Shown here piece after piece: positions 36,746 through 45,666 of a stretch of DNA of 64,000 nt (within the stretch, counting starts at the first letter, position 1; each line of letters starts with the position of its first letter). The notes below the pieces were generated by a model that worked only from the letters and a program-made list of their open reading frames with translations, did not search any database and had not been told where the DNA came from. The DNA is from Flammeovirgaceae bacterium (lineage in GTDB: Bacteria; Bacteroidota; Bacteroidia; Cytophagales; Cyclobacteriaceae), in NCBI GenBank assembly GCA_027487845.1, contig JAIYCV010000028.1, forward strand, positions 1 through 64,000. Direction: 5' to 3'. The translations under genes and the position numbers were made by a program.

Positions 36746-39613
36746 ATGAACATACGATTGACCTTGCTTACAATTGGTGTATTGACGTTTCATGTAGCCA
36801 TTGCGCAAAAGCGGACCACAAAAGCGGATTATAAACTGCTTTGGAAAATTGAGGGAGAGAGCCTAAGTAAGCCTTCCTATCTCTTTGGTACTATGCATTT
36901 ATATGACGACAGGGTTTTTGACTTCAGCGACTCTGTGCTTCTCAAGCTCAAGGAGTGCAGTGCTTTTGCCACCGAAGTGCACCCCGATTCGATTGTCAGT
37001 ATTGTTTTTAAAATGTTGTTGAATGGTTCAAAAGAAAATAGGTTTAGAGATATGCTTAGCCCCAGAGAGTATGAGGAGATTGATAGCCTTATACAAGTGC
37101 GGTCAGGTTACACGCTGGAAAAGCTTCGGTCGCCATTATTGGCGCGAATGATGATCGAGAAAAAAATAGGAAAGAAAAACAAAAGCCTATTTCTGGATGC
37201 CTACCTGTATTCGTTGGCAAGAAATTCAGGCAAAAAAATACTAGGTTTGGAAAACGCGAAAGATCAGTTAGAGACGCTTGCTCCAAGGACTGCCACGGCT
37301 ATACGAGAGTCGTTACTGCAGCAAACTGACAATTCAAACAATAAGTATGCTGAGCAATTGATTTCCATTTACCAACAAGGCAACTTGGAGGAAATCGATG
37401 CCTTTCTAATAAAATCAATGCAGAGTGATCCTACTTATTATAAGCGGTTGCTTACAGATAGAAACCTAATAATGGTGGAAAGCATCGAGAAATATATACT
37501 ACAATCGAATACATTTATTGCTGTTGGGGCCGGCCACCTGCCGGGAGAACAAGGAATCATCCGTCTCTTACAGAAGAAAGGTTATAAAGTAACACCCGTG
37601 AAGTCTGCTTTCACCGGAATGGCGAAGAAGTTTAAAGTGGAAAAAGCGGAATATGACTGGGAAACATATAAGATTGAGAAGGCGGGCTACTCAGTGCAAA
37701 CGCCAACATCCCTTATTACCGTTCGGATCGATTCCTTGAACCTAACCTTGCGCACATCTGTCGATATTAGTGGTCCAAGTTTCTATCAGACTACTTATAT
37801 GATGATGGACGAGGAATTAAAAGGCAAGGAATCGGCAGTTGCAATCGAGATATTTGAGGCAAGGCTTCGGTCGCGTCAAAAAGGGACCATAGAAAACCTA
37901 AAGCGCGTACAGGTAGCTGGCATGGAAGCCCTAGAGTTTACCCAAAACACAAAAGGAATTTATTTTCGCAACCTTTTTGTCTTACGCGAGCCAGTCATCT
38001 ATCTATTACAGGCAGGCCCCACCAAAGACGCTGCCTTCTCAAAGGACACCAATCGCTTTTTTTCATCCCTACGGGTAGAAGATTTTCAAGGAGAACAATG
38101 GAAAGAATTTAAAGATGAAGAAGGAGCTTTTGCCATACAACTTTATGGCGAACCGAAGCTGAAAAATAATTCTGTCAATTATGAATCGTTTCCGATACTC
38201 ATACATGCTTATTATACGGAAGACATGAATCAGAGAGAAACATTTCTCGTTCGCTACAATGACTTGCCACCTGGCTACACTTCACAGAACGACAGTGTCT
38301 ACTATACCAGCTTTGCCAATGACCTGAAAGACAGTATGAAGGGAATCAACATAAGGTTTTCTGCCGCCAACATCTCCGGATTTTCGGGGCAAGAATTTTC
38401 TTTTGAGACGGGTGCCAACAGTCTGGTGAAAGGCAGGGTAGTATTGCGTGGCAATCGTTTTTATTTGTTGTTGGCAAGTACCACCCGCAACAACTCACCT
38501 CGCTCAGGCATCAATAATTTTTTCAGCTCCTTTCATTTTACCAAGTACAAAGAATTGAAACTTTCTGAGTATAGCTTAAATGATAACATGCGAATACATC
38601 TTCCCGCTCCCTTCCGATACGACTCTGTTTTATCAACTGAAAAACAAAGGATATATTATTCGGTAGATCCTTATTCGGGTATTCAATTTATGGTTCGAAC
38701 AGATGAGTTTGCCCCTTATGACTATGCTGAAAGTGAAAAGGACTTTTTCGAATCTCATTATAAGCTTGAAAAGACGGACAGTATCTATTCAAGAACCAGA
38801 CTGCATGGGAAAAATTATTTTGGAGAAGAGGTGTTAATAAAATCAACAAAAACCAACTTTCAAACCAAAACCCAAACCTTCATACACGGAAAAGAGGTAA
38901 TAGAGCTAAATGCCTTTTTGCCAGAGGATGCCGACTTGACGAATGTGGCGATCGATTATTTCAAGTCTGTTAAAATACCCGAACCAATGCCCACCTGGAA
39001 TTTACTCTCACCAAAAACAAGCATCTTGCTGGCCGACCTTGCTTCCACAGACTCACTAGTCAACCAACAGGCTAAAGACGAAATCAGCTCATATACACTG
39101 CCCGTTTCTGATTTGCCTTTACTTTATAAGGCGATCCAAAAAAACTACCCCGATGACTTAAATGAGAACACATCCATAAAACGTAGCTTACTGATAAAGC
39201 TGGCAGCTGTTAACGACAGCACTACTGTAAATTTTATCAGCAATATATACCCACAACTGCCGCATACCACTGAGGCGCATGGTGCCGCTCTTCATGCCCT
39301 TTCGTCTATTCACACAGTAGAAGCTGCCAATACACTCCTCAACCTTGTTAAGAATGAAGACTTGAAACTTAACGGCTATTATTCACTTTCTGGTTTTGCT
39401 GACTCCGTTGAGCTGGTAGGGCCTATACTCCCCGAACTATTTAAACACCAAAGCTCCTTTGATTTCAAGTGGTACATGGTGTCGCTTATTACCTCTTGGT
39501 TGGAAAAAGTAGAGGAAAGCGATCTTCGTCAAACCATAATTCAACTATTGATTACTGAAGCTAACAAAGAATTGGTTGCTCCTCAATTAGTGGATTTAAA
39601 GCACGAAGATTAA
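36746..39613 (+). CDS. Secreted TraB/GumN family protein, large form, truncated by frameshift
   Basis: From the ATG at 36746 (the longer frame uses a TTG eight codons earlier) a 955-residue product with a signal peptide (ending VAIAQ) follows. A TraB/GumN domain comes first (about 25-285): SYLFGTMHLYDDR, the conserved Glu in ATEVHPDS and FIAVGAGHLPGEQG. It is a predicted metal-dependent tiki-like hydrolase fold. Long beta-rich repeats and a helical HEAT-like C-terminal region follow. The frame stops at 39613 in a TAA, but the sequence continues in the next frame with the same character to 40193. The full-length ancestor would be about 1150 residues. Confidence 0.85.
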   Translation: MNIRLTLLTIGVLTFHVAIAQKRTTKADYKLLWKIEGESLSKPSYLFGTMHLYDDRVFDFSDSVLLKLKECSAFATEVHPDSIVSIVFKMLLNGSKENRFRDMLSPREYEEIDSLIQVRSGYTLEKLRSPLLARMMIEKKIGKKNKSLFLDAYLYSLARNSGKKILGLENAKDQLETLAPRTATAIRESLLQQTDNSNNKYAEQLISIYQQGNLEEIDAFLIKSMQSDPTYYKRLLTDRNLIMVESIEKYILQSNTFIAVGAGHLPGEQGIIRLLQKKGYKVTPVKSAFTGMAKKFKVEKAEYDWETYKIEKAGYSVQTPTSLITVRIDSLNLTLRTSVDISGPSFYQTTYMMMDEELKGKESAVAIEIFEARLRSRQKGTIENLKRVQVAGMEALEFTQNTKGIYFRNLFVLREPVIYLLQAGPTKDAAFSKDTNRFFSSLRVEDFQGEQWKEFKDEEGAFAIQLYGEPKLKNNSVNYESFPILIHAYYTEDMNQRETFLVRYNDLPPGYTSQNDSVYYTSFANDLKDSMKGINIRFSAANISGFSGQEFSFETGANSLVKGRVVLRGNRFYLLLASTTRNNSPRSGINNFFSSFHFTKYKELKLSEYSLNDNMRIHLPAPFRYDSVLSTEKQRIYYSVDPYSGIQFMVRTDEFAPYDYAESEKDFFESHYKLEKTDSIYSRTRLHGKNYFGEEVLIKSTKTNFQTKTQTFIHGKEVIELNAFLPEDADLTNVAIDYFKSVKIPEPMPTWNLLSPKTSILLADLASTDSLVNQQAKDEISSYTLPVSDLPLLYKAIQKNYPDDLNENTSIKRSLLIKLAAVNDSTTVNFISNIYPQLPHTTEAHGAALHALSSIHTVEAANTLLNLVKNEDLKLNGYYSLSGFADSVELVGPILPELFKHQSSFDFKWYMVSLITSWLEKVEESDLRQTIIQLLITEANKELVAPQLVDLKHED

Positions 39614-40193
39614 TTATTACCACAGCCGTCTTTATGAAGAACTGGCACGCGGACTTACGTACGTAACACCTACTGAAGAAATAAAACAAATTCAACGTGA
39701 AATTACCAACACTGGCTATTATGAGGCGATGCTTATCACTCTACCTTACCTTATCAAACAGCATGTAAAAATAAATGTTAAGGACTTAGAGAAGGTAGCC
39801 GCCAAGCCTCTATACAGGCTTTCTCTCTATAATACACTCAAGGAAATAAACCACGATCAGCTCTTCCCAGCTTTATATAGAACGCAAGAAAAATTTGCAG
39901 AAAGTATGTTGATTCAATATTTGGATAGTGAAGACGTTGTGCCAGAGTTACTTGAATTGATTGGTCAACAGAACGTTAATTTTAAAGAGCGCAAGCAGAA
40001 AATATTTATTTATAAGCACAAGAATAGTGCTGACAATGAATGGTATTTGGCAGTTAGCGGGCCTTTTTACGATAAGGAATTTACTTCAGATGAGAGTTTA
40101 ACTTATCAAACCTACATTCCTTATTCGCCTGCAACTTTACTCAATGACTTGGAGAAAGTATTGGATAATACAGGTGCTAAATTGGTGAAATAA
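39614..40193 (+). pseudogene. Frameshifted C-terminal part of the TraB/GumN family gene
   Basis: Directly after the stop of the upstream gene the +1 frame reads YYHSRLYEELARGL and runs open to 40193, including helical repeats (EIKQIQREITNTGYY, LPALYRTQEKFAES-like) that continue the upstream C-terminus. Removing one T from GATTAAT at 39609-39615 joins the two frames as HEDNYYHSRLYEE. The first in-frame ATG is only at 39729, too late for an independent gene. Either the gene is broken or the base is a read error. Confidence 0.8.
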
Positions 40194-40898
40194 CTAGATT
40201 GTTACTTAAGCACATGGTAACAACGATTGAAATAGTCGAGCTGAGATGTGTCGTCCGCGCCATCGTTAAGCACGAAGCGATCTCATATCAATTCATTTAG
40301 TCTACTTTATCATTGAAGCAATCAACGAACTGACTTTTTGTTATTCACTGTTTGGTTTTAACGTGTGTTAGGTTCAGTTTTTTTCAGTCTTAAATCTTTT
40401 TTTTATCGCGCAATTGAAATTAATTCGATCGAAATAGCGTCTGTTTTGATCGAAACGTTTTCAGTTAAATGTGAAATCGATTTGATATAGCGAAAGATGA
40501 AAATGAAATTGAACGGAATTGATTTGATCTTGCGCGAAACTAAAACAAAAGCGCGCGAAATTTTTTCAATATTGAACGAAACTAAAACTGTTTAATTCAA
40601 TTTTGAAATAATTTCGATCGAAATCATTTCAATTTCGATCGAAATTTTCAGTAGTAAAACCCGTAAAACCTTTAAAAAACGGTAAAAAACAATAATTTCA
40701 ATTATTGAAGGCCGCAGTGTTAGATACCGTGATAAGTGGATTGTTTTGCTTGTCGCTGATAAACGCCTACGGAAGCAAGTTCACCGATAAATTTGCACGA
40801 ATAACGGTGAGTTATAAAATGGTTGTACGTGAACGCGTTAATTTTGTCGAGCAATAGCGATCTTAAAATCATTTTATTCACATTAACCAACCAACATT
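40194..40898. other. Long AT-rich non-coding region
   Basis: About 700 bases without a convincing frame. The middle (40380-40700) is unusual: it consists largely of GAAA, TTTC, ATTG and CGATCG words. The right end carries TAATTTTG at 40839-40846, a match to the Bacteroidota -7 box, 52 bases before the ATG at 40899, so it should be the promoter of that gene. Confidence 0.6.
40423..40646. promoter_or_regulatory. Array of phased TTCGATCGAA palindromes
   Basis: Four palindromic sites centred on GATC lie at 40423-40435, 40444-40456, 40611-40624 and 40631-40646; the last is a perfect 16-base palindrome (AATTTCGATCGAAATT). Centres are 40428.5, 40449.5, 40617.5 and 40638.5, so each pair is 21 bases apart and the pairs are 168 bases (8 x 21) apart. 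All four would face the same side of B-form DNA. A fifth, weaker palindrome (AAATCGATTT, 40474-40483) is off this register. A regulator-binding role is inference. Confidence 0.4.
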
Positions 40899-41510
40899 AT
40901 GGCACTTGTAAATATGGATTTCAATGGCCGGACAGTACCCGAGAAAATTGCAAAGGGGCGGCTATTTATTACAAAACTAACGGGCAATATAGATTTTCCC
41001 ACGCCCAACCCATCATTAGTGGAATTGATAGACAACACCAATGGGTTGGAGATTGCCTATAATGCCTCTCAGGATGGTGGCAAAAGCAGCAAGCAGACCC
41101 TAAAAAATGCCGAAGATCGGCTAGACGGACAAATTTCTATACTAGGGGCGTACATCCAAGCAACTTCACTCGGTAACGAAAGCAAAATACTGAGTACGGG
41201 TGCACTGGTGCGCAAAGACAGCACCCCCCTTGGTGTTTTACCTGCCCCTACCGATGTGCTTGCCAAAATTGGCGACATGGAAGGCACGGTGGACGTGAAA
41301 TGGAAAAAAGTGGTAGGAGCAAAAAGCTACGTGGTGGAAATAGCCACCGACCTGGCCACTGCCAACTGGGCCTATGTAGGTGCCAGCACCAGCGCCAAGT
41401 TTACTGCCACTGGCCTTACTACGGGCAAAAAGTACATGTTTAGGGTGGCGGCATTGGGTGCTGCAGGGCTAAGCCCACAGAGTGACCCAGCCATAAGCAT
41501 GGCTGCCTAG
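40899..41510 (+). CDS. Fibronectin type III domain protein of unknown function
   Basis: A 203-residue protein without signal peptide. The N-terminal half (about 1-110) is helical and begins MALVNMDFNGRTVPEKIAKG, with AYNASQDGGKSSKQ and a long helix; I recall this half from small Bacteroidota proteins. The C-terminal part (about 112-203) is a fibronectin III domain (VDVKWKKVVGAKSYVVEI, GLTTGKKYMFRVAALG). It is a single-gene unit between a long AT-rich leader and a strong terminator, like the gene at 2760. Function unknown; cytoplasmic or exported by an unrecognised route. Confidence 0.85.
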   Translation: MALVNMDFNGRTVPEKIAKGRLFITKLTGNIDFPTPNPSLVELIDNTNGLEIAYNASQDGGKSSKQTLKNAEDRLDGQISILGAYIQATSLGNESKILSTGALVRKDSTPLGVLPAPTDVLAKIGDMEGTVDVKWKKVVGAKSYVVEIATDLATANWAYVGASTSAKFTATGLTTGKKYMFRVAALGAAGLSPQSDPAISMAA

Positions 41511-41545
41511 CACTTACTCTCACTTACTCTCATGCTATTGCAACG

Positions 41546-41576
41546 GGCCTACGGTGAAAACCGTGGGCCTTTTTTT
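41546..41576 (+). terminator. Rho-independent terminator
   Basis: A 10-bp stem with one wobble pair (GGCCTACGGT at 41546-41555, ACCGTGGGCC at 41560-41569) closes a GAAA tetraloop and is followed by seven T residues. It ends the fibronectin III gene, 36 bases after the stop codon. Confidence 0.9.
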
Positions 41577-41800
41577 GTTCCAACATAGTAGAAATGTTAA
41601 CCTTCGAATTGCAGATTTTAATCGAATACTCAGATAAGTGGACTTTACCTTCTGGTTGAATAACTGGCAATTTATCGGAAACTGTTTATTTCTTGTTTGA
41701 ACAAAGGGCTTTATGCTATTTTATATTTTTTAAATATATTTGAATAAGTCCCTTTACCCAAATTACCCAAAGCGACCGAAACAACGCTTTTTCTGTGATA

Positions 41801-44608
41801 ATGAGTAACCAAAACCCCGAACAAATTGCCCGCGATCATATCGATCAACTGCTTGTGCAAAGCGGGTGGATTGTTCAGTCTAAAAGCAAACTCAATCTGG
41901 CTGCTGGTGTAGGCGTGGCCGTTACCGAATACCGAACACACACTGGCCCAGTTGATTACTTATTATTCATCGATCGGAAACCAATCGGCAGTATTGAAGC
42001 CAAGAAAGCCGAAGAAGGCGTTCGGCTTACCATGGTAGAAGACCAATCGTTGCGCTATGCCGAAGGTAAGCTCAAGTATTTTGACAACGATCCTCTTCAT
42101 TTTGCTTACGAAAGCACGGGCGATGTAACCCGCTTCACCGACTACCGCGACCCCAAACCAAGATCAAGACCCGTATTCACGTTTCATAGACCCGAAACTT
42201 TTGTAAAGTGGTTGCAAGAGGCCAAAACCCTGCGTGCTCGCCTACACGAAATACCAGCTTTGCCTACCACTGGCTTGCGCGATTGCCAGATCACGGCTAT
42301 CACCAATCTCGAAACCTCCTTCCGCGAAAACCGCCCCAAAGCGTTGGTGCAAATGGCCACCGGTTCGGGAAAGACATTTACTGCCATTACTGCCATTTAT
42401 CGGTTGCTGACATTCGCGAAAGCAAAACGCATTTTGTTTTTGGTGGATACTAAAAACCTGGGCGAACAAGCTGAAGGTGAATTCAAAAAGTATCTGCCGC
42501 AAGATGATAACCGCCTCTTTCCTGAATTGTATGGCGTAACCCGCTTGAGTAGTTCATTCATTCCTACCGATAGCGAAGTTTATATAAGTACCATACAGCG
42601 ACTGTATTCTATTTTGAAAGGCTCTGAGCTAGACGAGCGCGATGAGCAGGAAAACCCAGAAGAAAAGAAGTGGAAGCAAAAAGAGCCCATGCCCGTGGTG
42701 TACAATGAAAAAGTGCCCATGGAGTTTTTTGATTTCATTGTGGTTGACGAATGCCACCGCAGCATTTACAATCTGTGGAAGCAAGTGCTTGACTACTTCG
42801 ATGCTTTTCAGATTGGCTTAACCGCCACACCTGATAACCGCACCTTTGGTTACTTCAATCAAAACTTAGTCTGCGATTATGGTTATCAACGAGCGGTAGA
42901 AGATGGTGTACTGGTTCCTTACAATGTTTTTGAAATCACCACCCGCATTACGCAAGATGGCGTGAAGCTGGATATGGGTGAATATGTAGGCAAGCGCGAG
43001 AAACTTACCCGCAAGCAATTTTGGAATACACTCGATGAAGACGAAGTGTACACTTCAAAACAACTGGATGACAAAGTAGTAAGCCCTAACCAGATTCGAC
43101 TGATCATACAAACTGTGAAAGATCAGTTGCCCATACTCTTTCCAGATCGATACTCAGCACCCTCTCCACTAGAGAAGGCGGGGGATGAGGCGTTTGAAGT
43201 TCCCAAGATGCTCATCTTCGCCAAGAGCGACAGCCATGCCGATGACATCATCAACATTGTGCGCGAAGAGTTCGCTGAAGAGAATAAATTCTGCAAAAAA
43301 ATCACATACAGAAGTGAAGAAGACCCAAAGAGCGTATTGCAGCAATTTAGAAATAGCTACTACCCACGTATAGCAGTTACCGTAGATATGATTGCCACGG
43401 GCACTGATATACGCCCGCTGGAAGTATTATTGTTTATGCGCGATGTAAAGAGCCGCACCTATTACGAGCAGATGAAAGGCCGAGGCACGCGCACGTGTTC
43501 ACTCGAAGAATTAAAATCTACAGGCACACCTGCCGCCAAATACACGAAAGATCATTTCGTTATCATTGATGCCATTGGTGTAGAGAAAAGCCAAAAGACC
43601 GACAGCCGCCCGCTGGAGAAAAAGCCGGGCATGAGTTTGAAAGAAGTATTGGAAGGCATACACATGGGCCACCGCGATGAAGACATGCTCACCACGCTTG
43701 CCAACCGCCTCATGCGCCTGGAAAAACAAATCAACGAAAAGGAGAAACAAACCTTTGCTGAGAAAGCCAACGGCAAAACCATAACACAGGTTGTAAAAGA
43801 ATTGTTGCATGCCTACGACCCGGATGCGATTGAAACTATTGAAACACAGATCAGAAAAGAGGACCCTGGGATATCTCCGGATGAAGCGAATTCAAAATTC
43901 AACATTAAGCATTCAAAATTAGTTGAGGATGCTGTGAAAGTATTCAATGACCCTGGTCTGCGAGAATATGTGATAGATGTGCGCAAGAAATACGACCAGA
44001 CCATTGACCACATTAACCCCGATGAGATTGTGAAGATGGGTTGGGTACGCGACAATAAAACCGCTGCCGAAAGCCTGCTGAACGATTTTAAGGCGTGGAT
44101 GGAAGAACACAAAACGGAGATCACAGCCTTGCAGATTTTTTACGGGCAGCCTTACCAGAGGCGCGAGCTTACGTACACCATGATCAGAGATTTGGTGGAA
44201 GCTATTAAAACCAGCAAGCCACAACTGGCACCGCTCAACATCTGGCGCGCGTATGAGCAATTGGAGAAAGTAAGTGGCCAACCCAAAAATGAATTGATGG
44301 CCCTGGTCTCGCTTATCCGCAAACTCAGCGGCATAGACAAAGAACTAACGGCTTACGATAAAACGGTGGACAAGAACTTCCAGGACTGGGTGTTTAAAAA
44401 ACAAGCCGGCACAGTCAAGTTTACCGAAGAGCAAATGCAATGGCTGCGCATGATAAAAGATTATGTGGCCAATAGTTTCCATGTAAGCAAAGATGACTTT
44501 GATCTTTCACCATTTAATGCTGTAGGTGGCTTAGGCAAATTCTATCAGTTGTTTAAGGAAGATTATGAAAAGATATTGGATGAATTGAATGAGGTACTGG
44601 CAGCCTGA
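41801..44608 (+). CDS. hsdR: Type I restriction enzyme R subunit
   Basis: The ATG at 41801 is preferred to a GTG two codons earlier. The 935-residue product has an N-terminal PD-(D/E)xK nuclease (about 48-70: Asp in GPVDYLLFID, then GSIEAKK) and a superfamily 2 translocase. The latter has Walker A MATGSGKTFTAI, DECH box VVDECHRS, motif III GLTATP, and motif VI KGRGTRT. A helical C-terminal region for M/S contact follows. It would cut unmodified DNA after ATP-driven translocation. Near residue 455 the peptide SAPSPLEKAGDEA is encoded by a dispersed palindromic repeat. The stop overlaps the next start codon by one base. Confidence 0.95.
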   Translation: MSNQNPEQIARDHIDQLLVQSGWIVQSKSKLNLAAGVGVAVTEYRTHTGPVDYLLFIDRKPIGSIEAKKAEEGVRLTMVEDQSLRYAEGKLKYFDNDPLHFAYESTGDVTRFTDYRDPKPRSRPVFTFHRPETFVKWLQEAKTLRARLHEIPALPTTGLRDCQITAITNLETSFRENRPKALVQMATGSGKTFTAITAIYRLLTFAKAKRILFLVDTKNLGEQAEGEFKKYLPQDDNRLFPELYGVTRLSSSFIPTDSEVYISTIQRLYSILKGSELDERDEQENPEEKKWKQKEPMPVVYNEKVPMEFFDFIVVDECHRSIYNLWKQVLDYFDAFQIGLTATPDNRTFGYFNQNLVCDYGYQRAVEDGVLVPYNVFEITTRITQDGVKLDMGEYVGKREKLTRKQFWNTLDEDEVYTSKQLDDKVVSPNQIRLIIQTVKDQLPILFPDRYSAPSPLEKAGDEAFEVPKMLIFAKSDSHADDIINIVREEFAEENKFCKKITYRSEEDPKSVLQQFRNSYYPRIAVTVDMIATGTDIRPLEVLLFMRDVKSRTYYEQMKGRGTRTCSLEELKSTGTPAAKYTKDHFVIIDAIGVEKSQKTDSRPLEKKPGMSLKEVLEGIHMGHRDEDMLTTLANRLMRLEKQINEKEKQTFAEKANGKTITQVVKELLHAYDPDAIETIETQIRKEDPGISPDEANSKFNIKHSKLVEDAVKVFNDPGLREYVIDVRKKYDQTIDHINPDEIVKMGWVRDNKTAAESLLNDFKAWMEEHKTEITALQIFYGQPYQRRELTYTMIRDLVEAIKTSKPQLAPLNIWRAYEQLEKVSGQPKNELMALVSLIRKLSGIDKELTAYDKTVDKNFQDWVFKKQAGTVKFTEEQMQWLRMIKDYVANSFHVSKDDFDLSPFNAVGGLGKFYQLFKEDYEKILDELNEVLAA
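43158..43190 (+). repeat. In-frame copy of CCCTCTCC palindromic repeat inside hsdR
   Basis: The DNA CACCCTCTCC-ACTA-GAGAAGG followed by CGGGGGATGAGG is a degenerate form of the intergenic repeat seen at 3812-3881 (CACCCCTCTCC...GGAGAGGGG...GTGAGG). It is read in frame as part of a loop between two motifs of the translocase, before VPKMLIFAKS. Such insertions keep the frame only when their length is a multiple of three. Confidence 0.6.
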
Positions 44609-45429
44609 TGGGAAAGAAGAATCCTGATATTAAGACCAATCACAGGTTTCTGGATGAAGCAGGTGATACTACGTTCTATACCAAAGGGAAAGTTCCTGTT
44701 GTAGGCAATGAAGGTGTATCGCTTAGTTTTATCTTAGGGTTGGTAAAGTTTCGCGAACCTCTTGAAGAAGTAAGGCAGCGTATTGTTCAGCTTCAACAAC
44801 AAGTGCAAAATGATCCGTATTATCACGAGGTTCCAAGTATTCGTAAAAAAGTAGCTAAAGGAGGTTTTTATTTTCATGCAACGGACGACCCTGCTGAAGT
44901 GCGAAAAACATTCTTTGAATTCATAAAAAATACCGATTGCAGTTTTGAAGCCGTGGTGGGACGAAAGATACCCGCGTTATACGAGCGAAAACACAATGGC
45001 AACGAAACGGAGTTTTATGCCGATCTGCTTTCTCACCTATTGAAGAACAAATTCCAAAAGGAAGATAAGATGGTTTTAAACATCGCCCAGCGCGGTAAGT
45101 CGACCCGAAATGCCGTGTTGGAATTGGCCAAACAGAAAGCGGAGAAAAGATTCACAGATGCCAATCAAGGGAAGGAAGTGAAAACACAAATTGTGTTTAA
45201 TGTTCAGAATCATCAGACGGAGCCGTTGCTAAATGTAGCCGATTATTTTTGCTGGTCTGTGCAACGGGTGTTTGAAAGGGGAGAGACGCGGTACTATGAT
45301 TTTCTGATCGATCAGATTCCGGTTGTGGTGGATCTGTATGATCAGGGTAATTATGAAAATTGGGGTAACTATTATGGCCCTAAAAAGCCGCTAACCAAAG
45401 ACAAAAAAATAAGCCCGCCATTGTACTGA
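44608..45429 (+). CDS. DUF3800 domain protein in the type I R-M operon
   Basis: A 273-residue protein with the DUF3800 start HRFLDEAGDTTFY (acidic motif) and end VADYFCWSVQRVFERGE plus YYDFL. DUF3800 is a predicted RNase H-like/nuclease-type fold found in phage-defence islands and near transposons; its activity is not established. Its ATG overlaps the hsdR stop (TGATG), so translation is coupled to hsdR. I infer an accessory role in restriction or regulation of the system. Confidence 0.85.
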   Translation: MGKKNPDIKTNHRFLDEAGDTTFYTKGKVPVVGNEGVSLSFILGLVKFREPLEEVRQRIVQLQQQVQNDPYYHEVPSIRKKVAKGGFYFHATDDPAEVRKTFFEFIKNTDCSFEAVVGRKIPALYERKHNGNETEFYADLLSHLLKNKFQKEDKMVLNIAQRGKSTRNAVLELAKQKAEKRFTDANQGKEVKTQIVFNVQNHQTEPLLNVADYFCWSVQRVFERGETRYYDFLIDQIPVVVDLYDQGNYENWGNYYGPKKPLTKDKKISPPLY

Positions 45430-45447
45430 GCCAGATTACTCTGGCAA

Positions 45448-45460
45448 CGACTTGAAGTCG
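45448..45460. repeat. Short palindromes after the DUF3800 gene
   Basis: CGACTTGAAGTCG at 45448-45460 is a palindrome around a central G. Just before it, CCAGA/TCTGG (45431-45435 and 45440-45444) forms a second small hairpin. Neither has a T-run, so a terminator role is doubtful. Confidence 0.35.
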
Positions 45461-45536
45461 GAGTTCATACAGGGCAGACTCGAATACAAATGTAACGGAA
45501 TTTTTATAAAATGAATGTGGGAAGTATGAAAGGTCT

Positions 45537-45635
45537 TTATTTGACGGTTATTTGATTGAAGAAAGTAGTTATACACAATTGAATTCTAACACCCTGAAAA
45601 CCAACGCCCTCTTATTTGATAGCTATTTGATTGAA
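45537..45635 (+). repeat. Direct repeat upstream of hsdS, possible gene remnant
   Basis: Two 24-base copies (45537-45560 and 45612-45635) match at 20 positions and start exactly 75 bases apart. The frame through both is open (LFDGYLIEESSYTQ ... LLFDSYLIETKYVH) and ends in a stop just before hsdS, but it has no start codon. It could be a fragment of a lost gene or a leader region. The rest of 45430-45666 shows nothing else. Confidence 0.4.
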
Positions 45636-45666
45636 ACGAAGTATGTGCACTGAAAATAGATTTTGA

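Noticed and set aside
36469-36834. 121-codon frame upstream of the TraB/GumN-type gene
   Set aside because: It overlaps the start and signal peptide of the real gene in another frame and has no recognisable domain.
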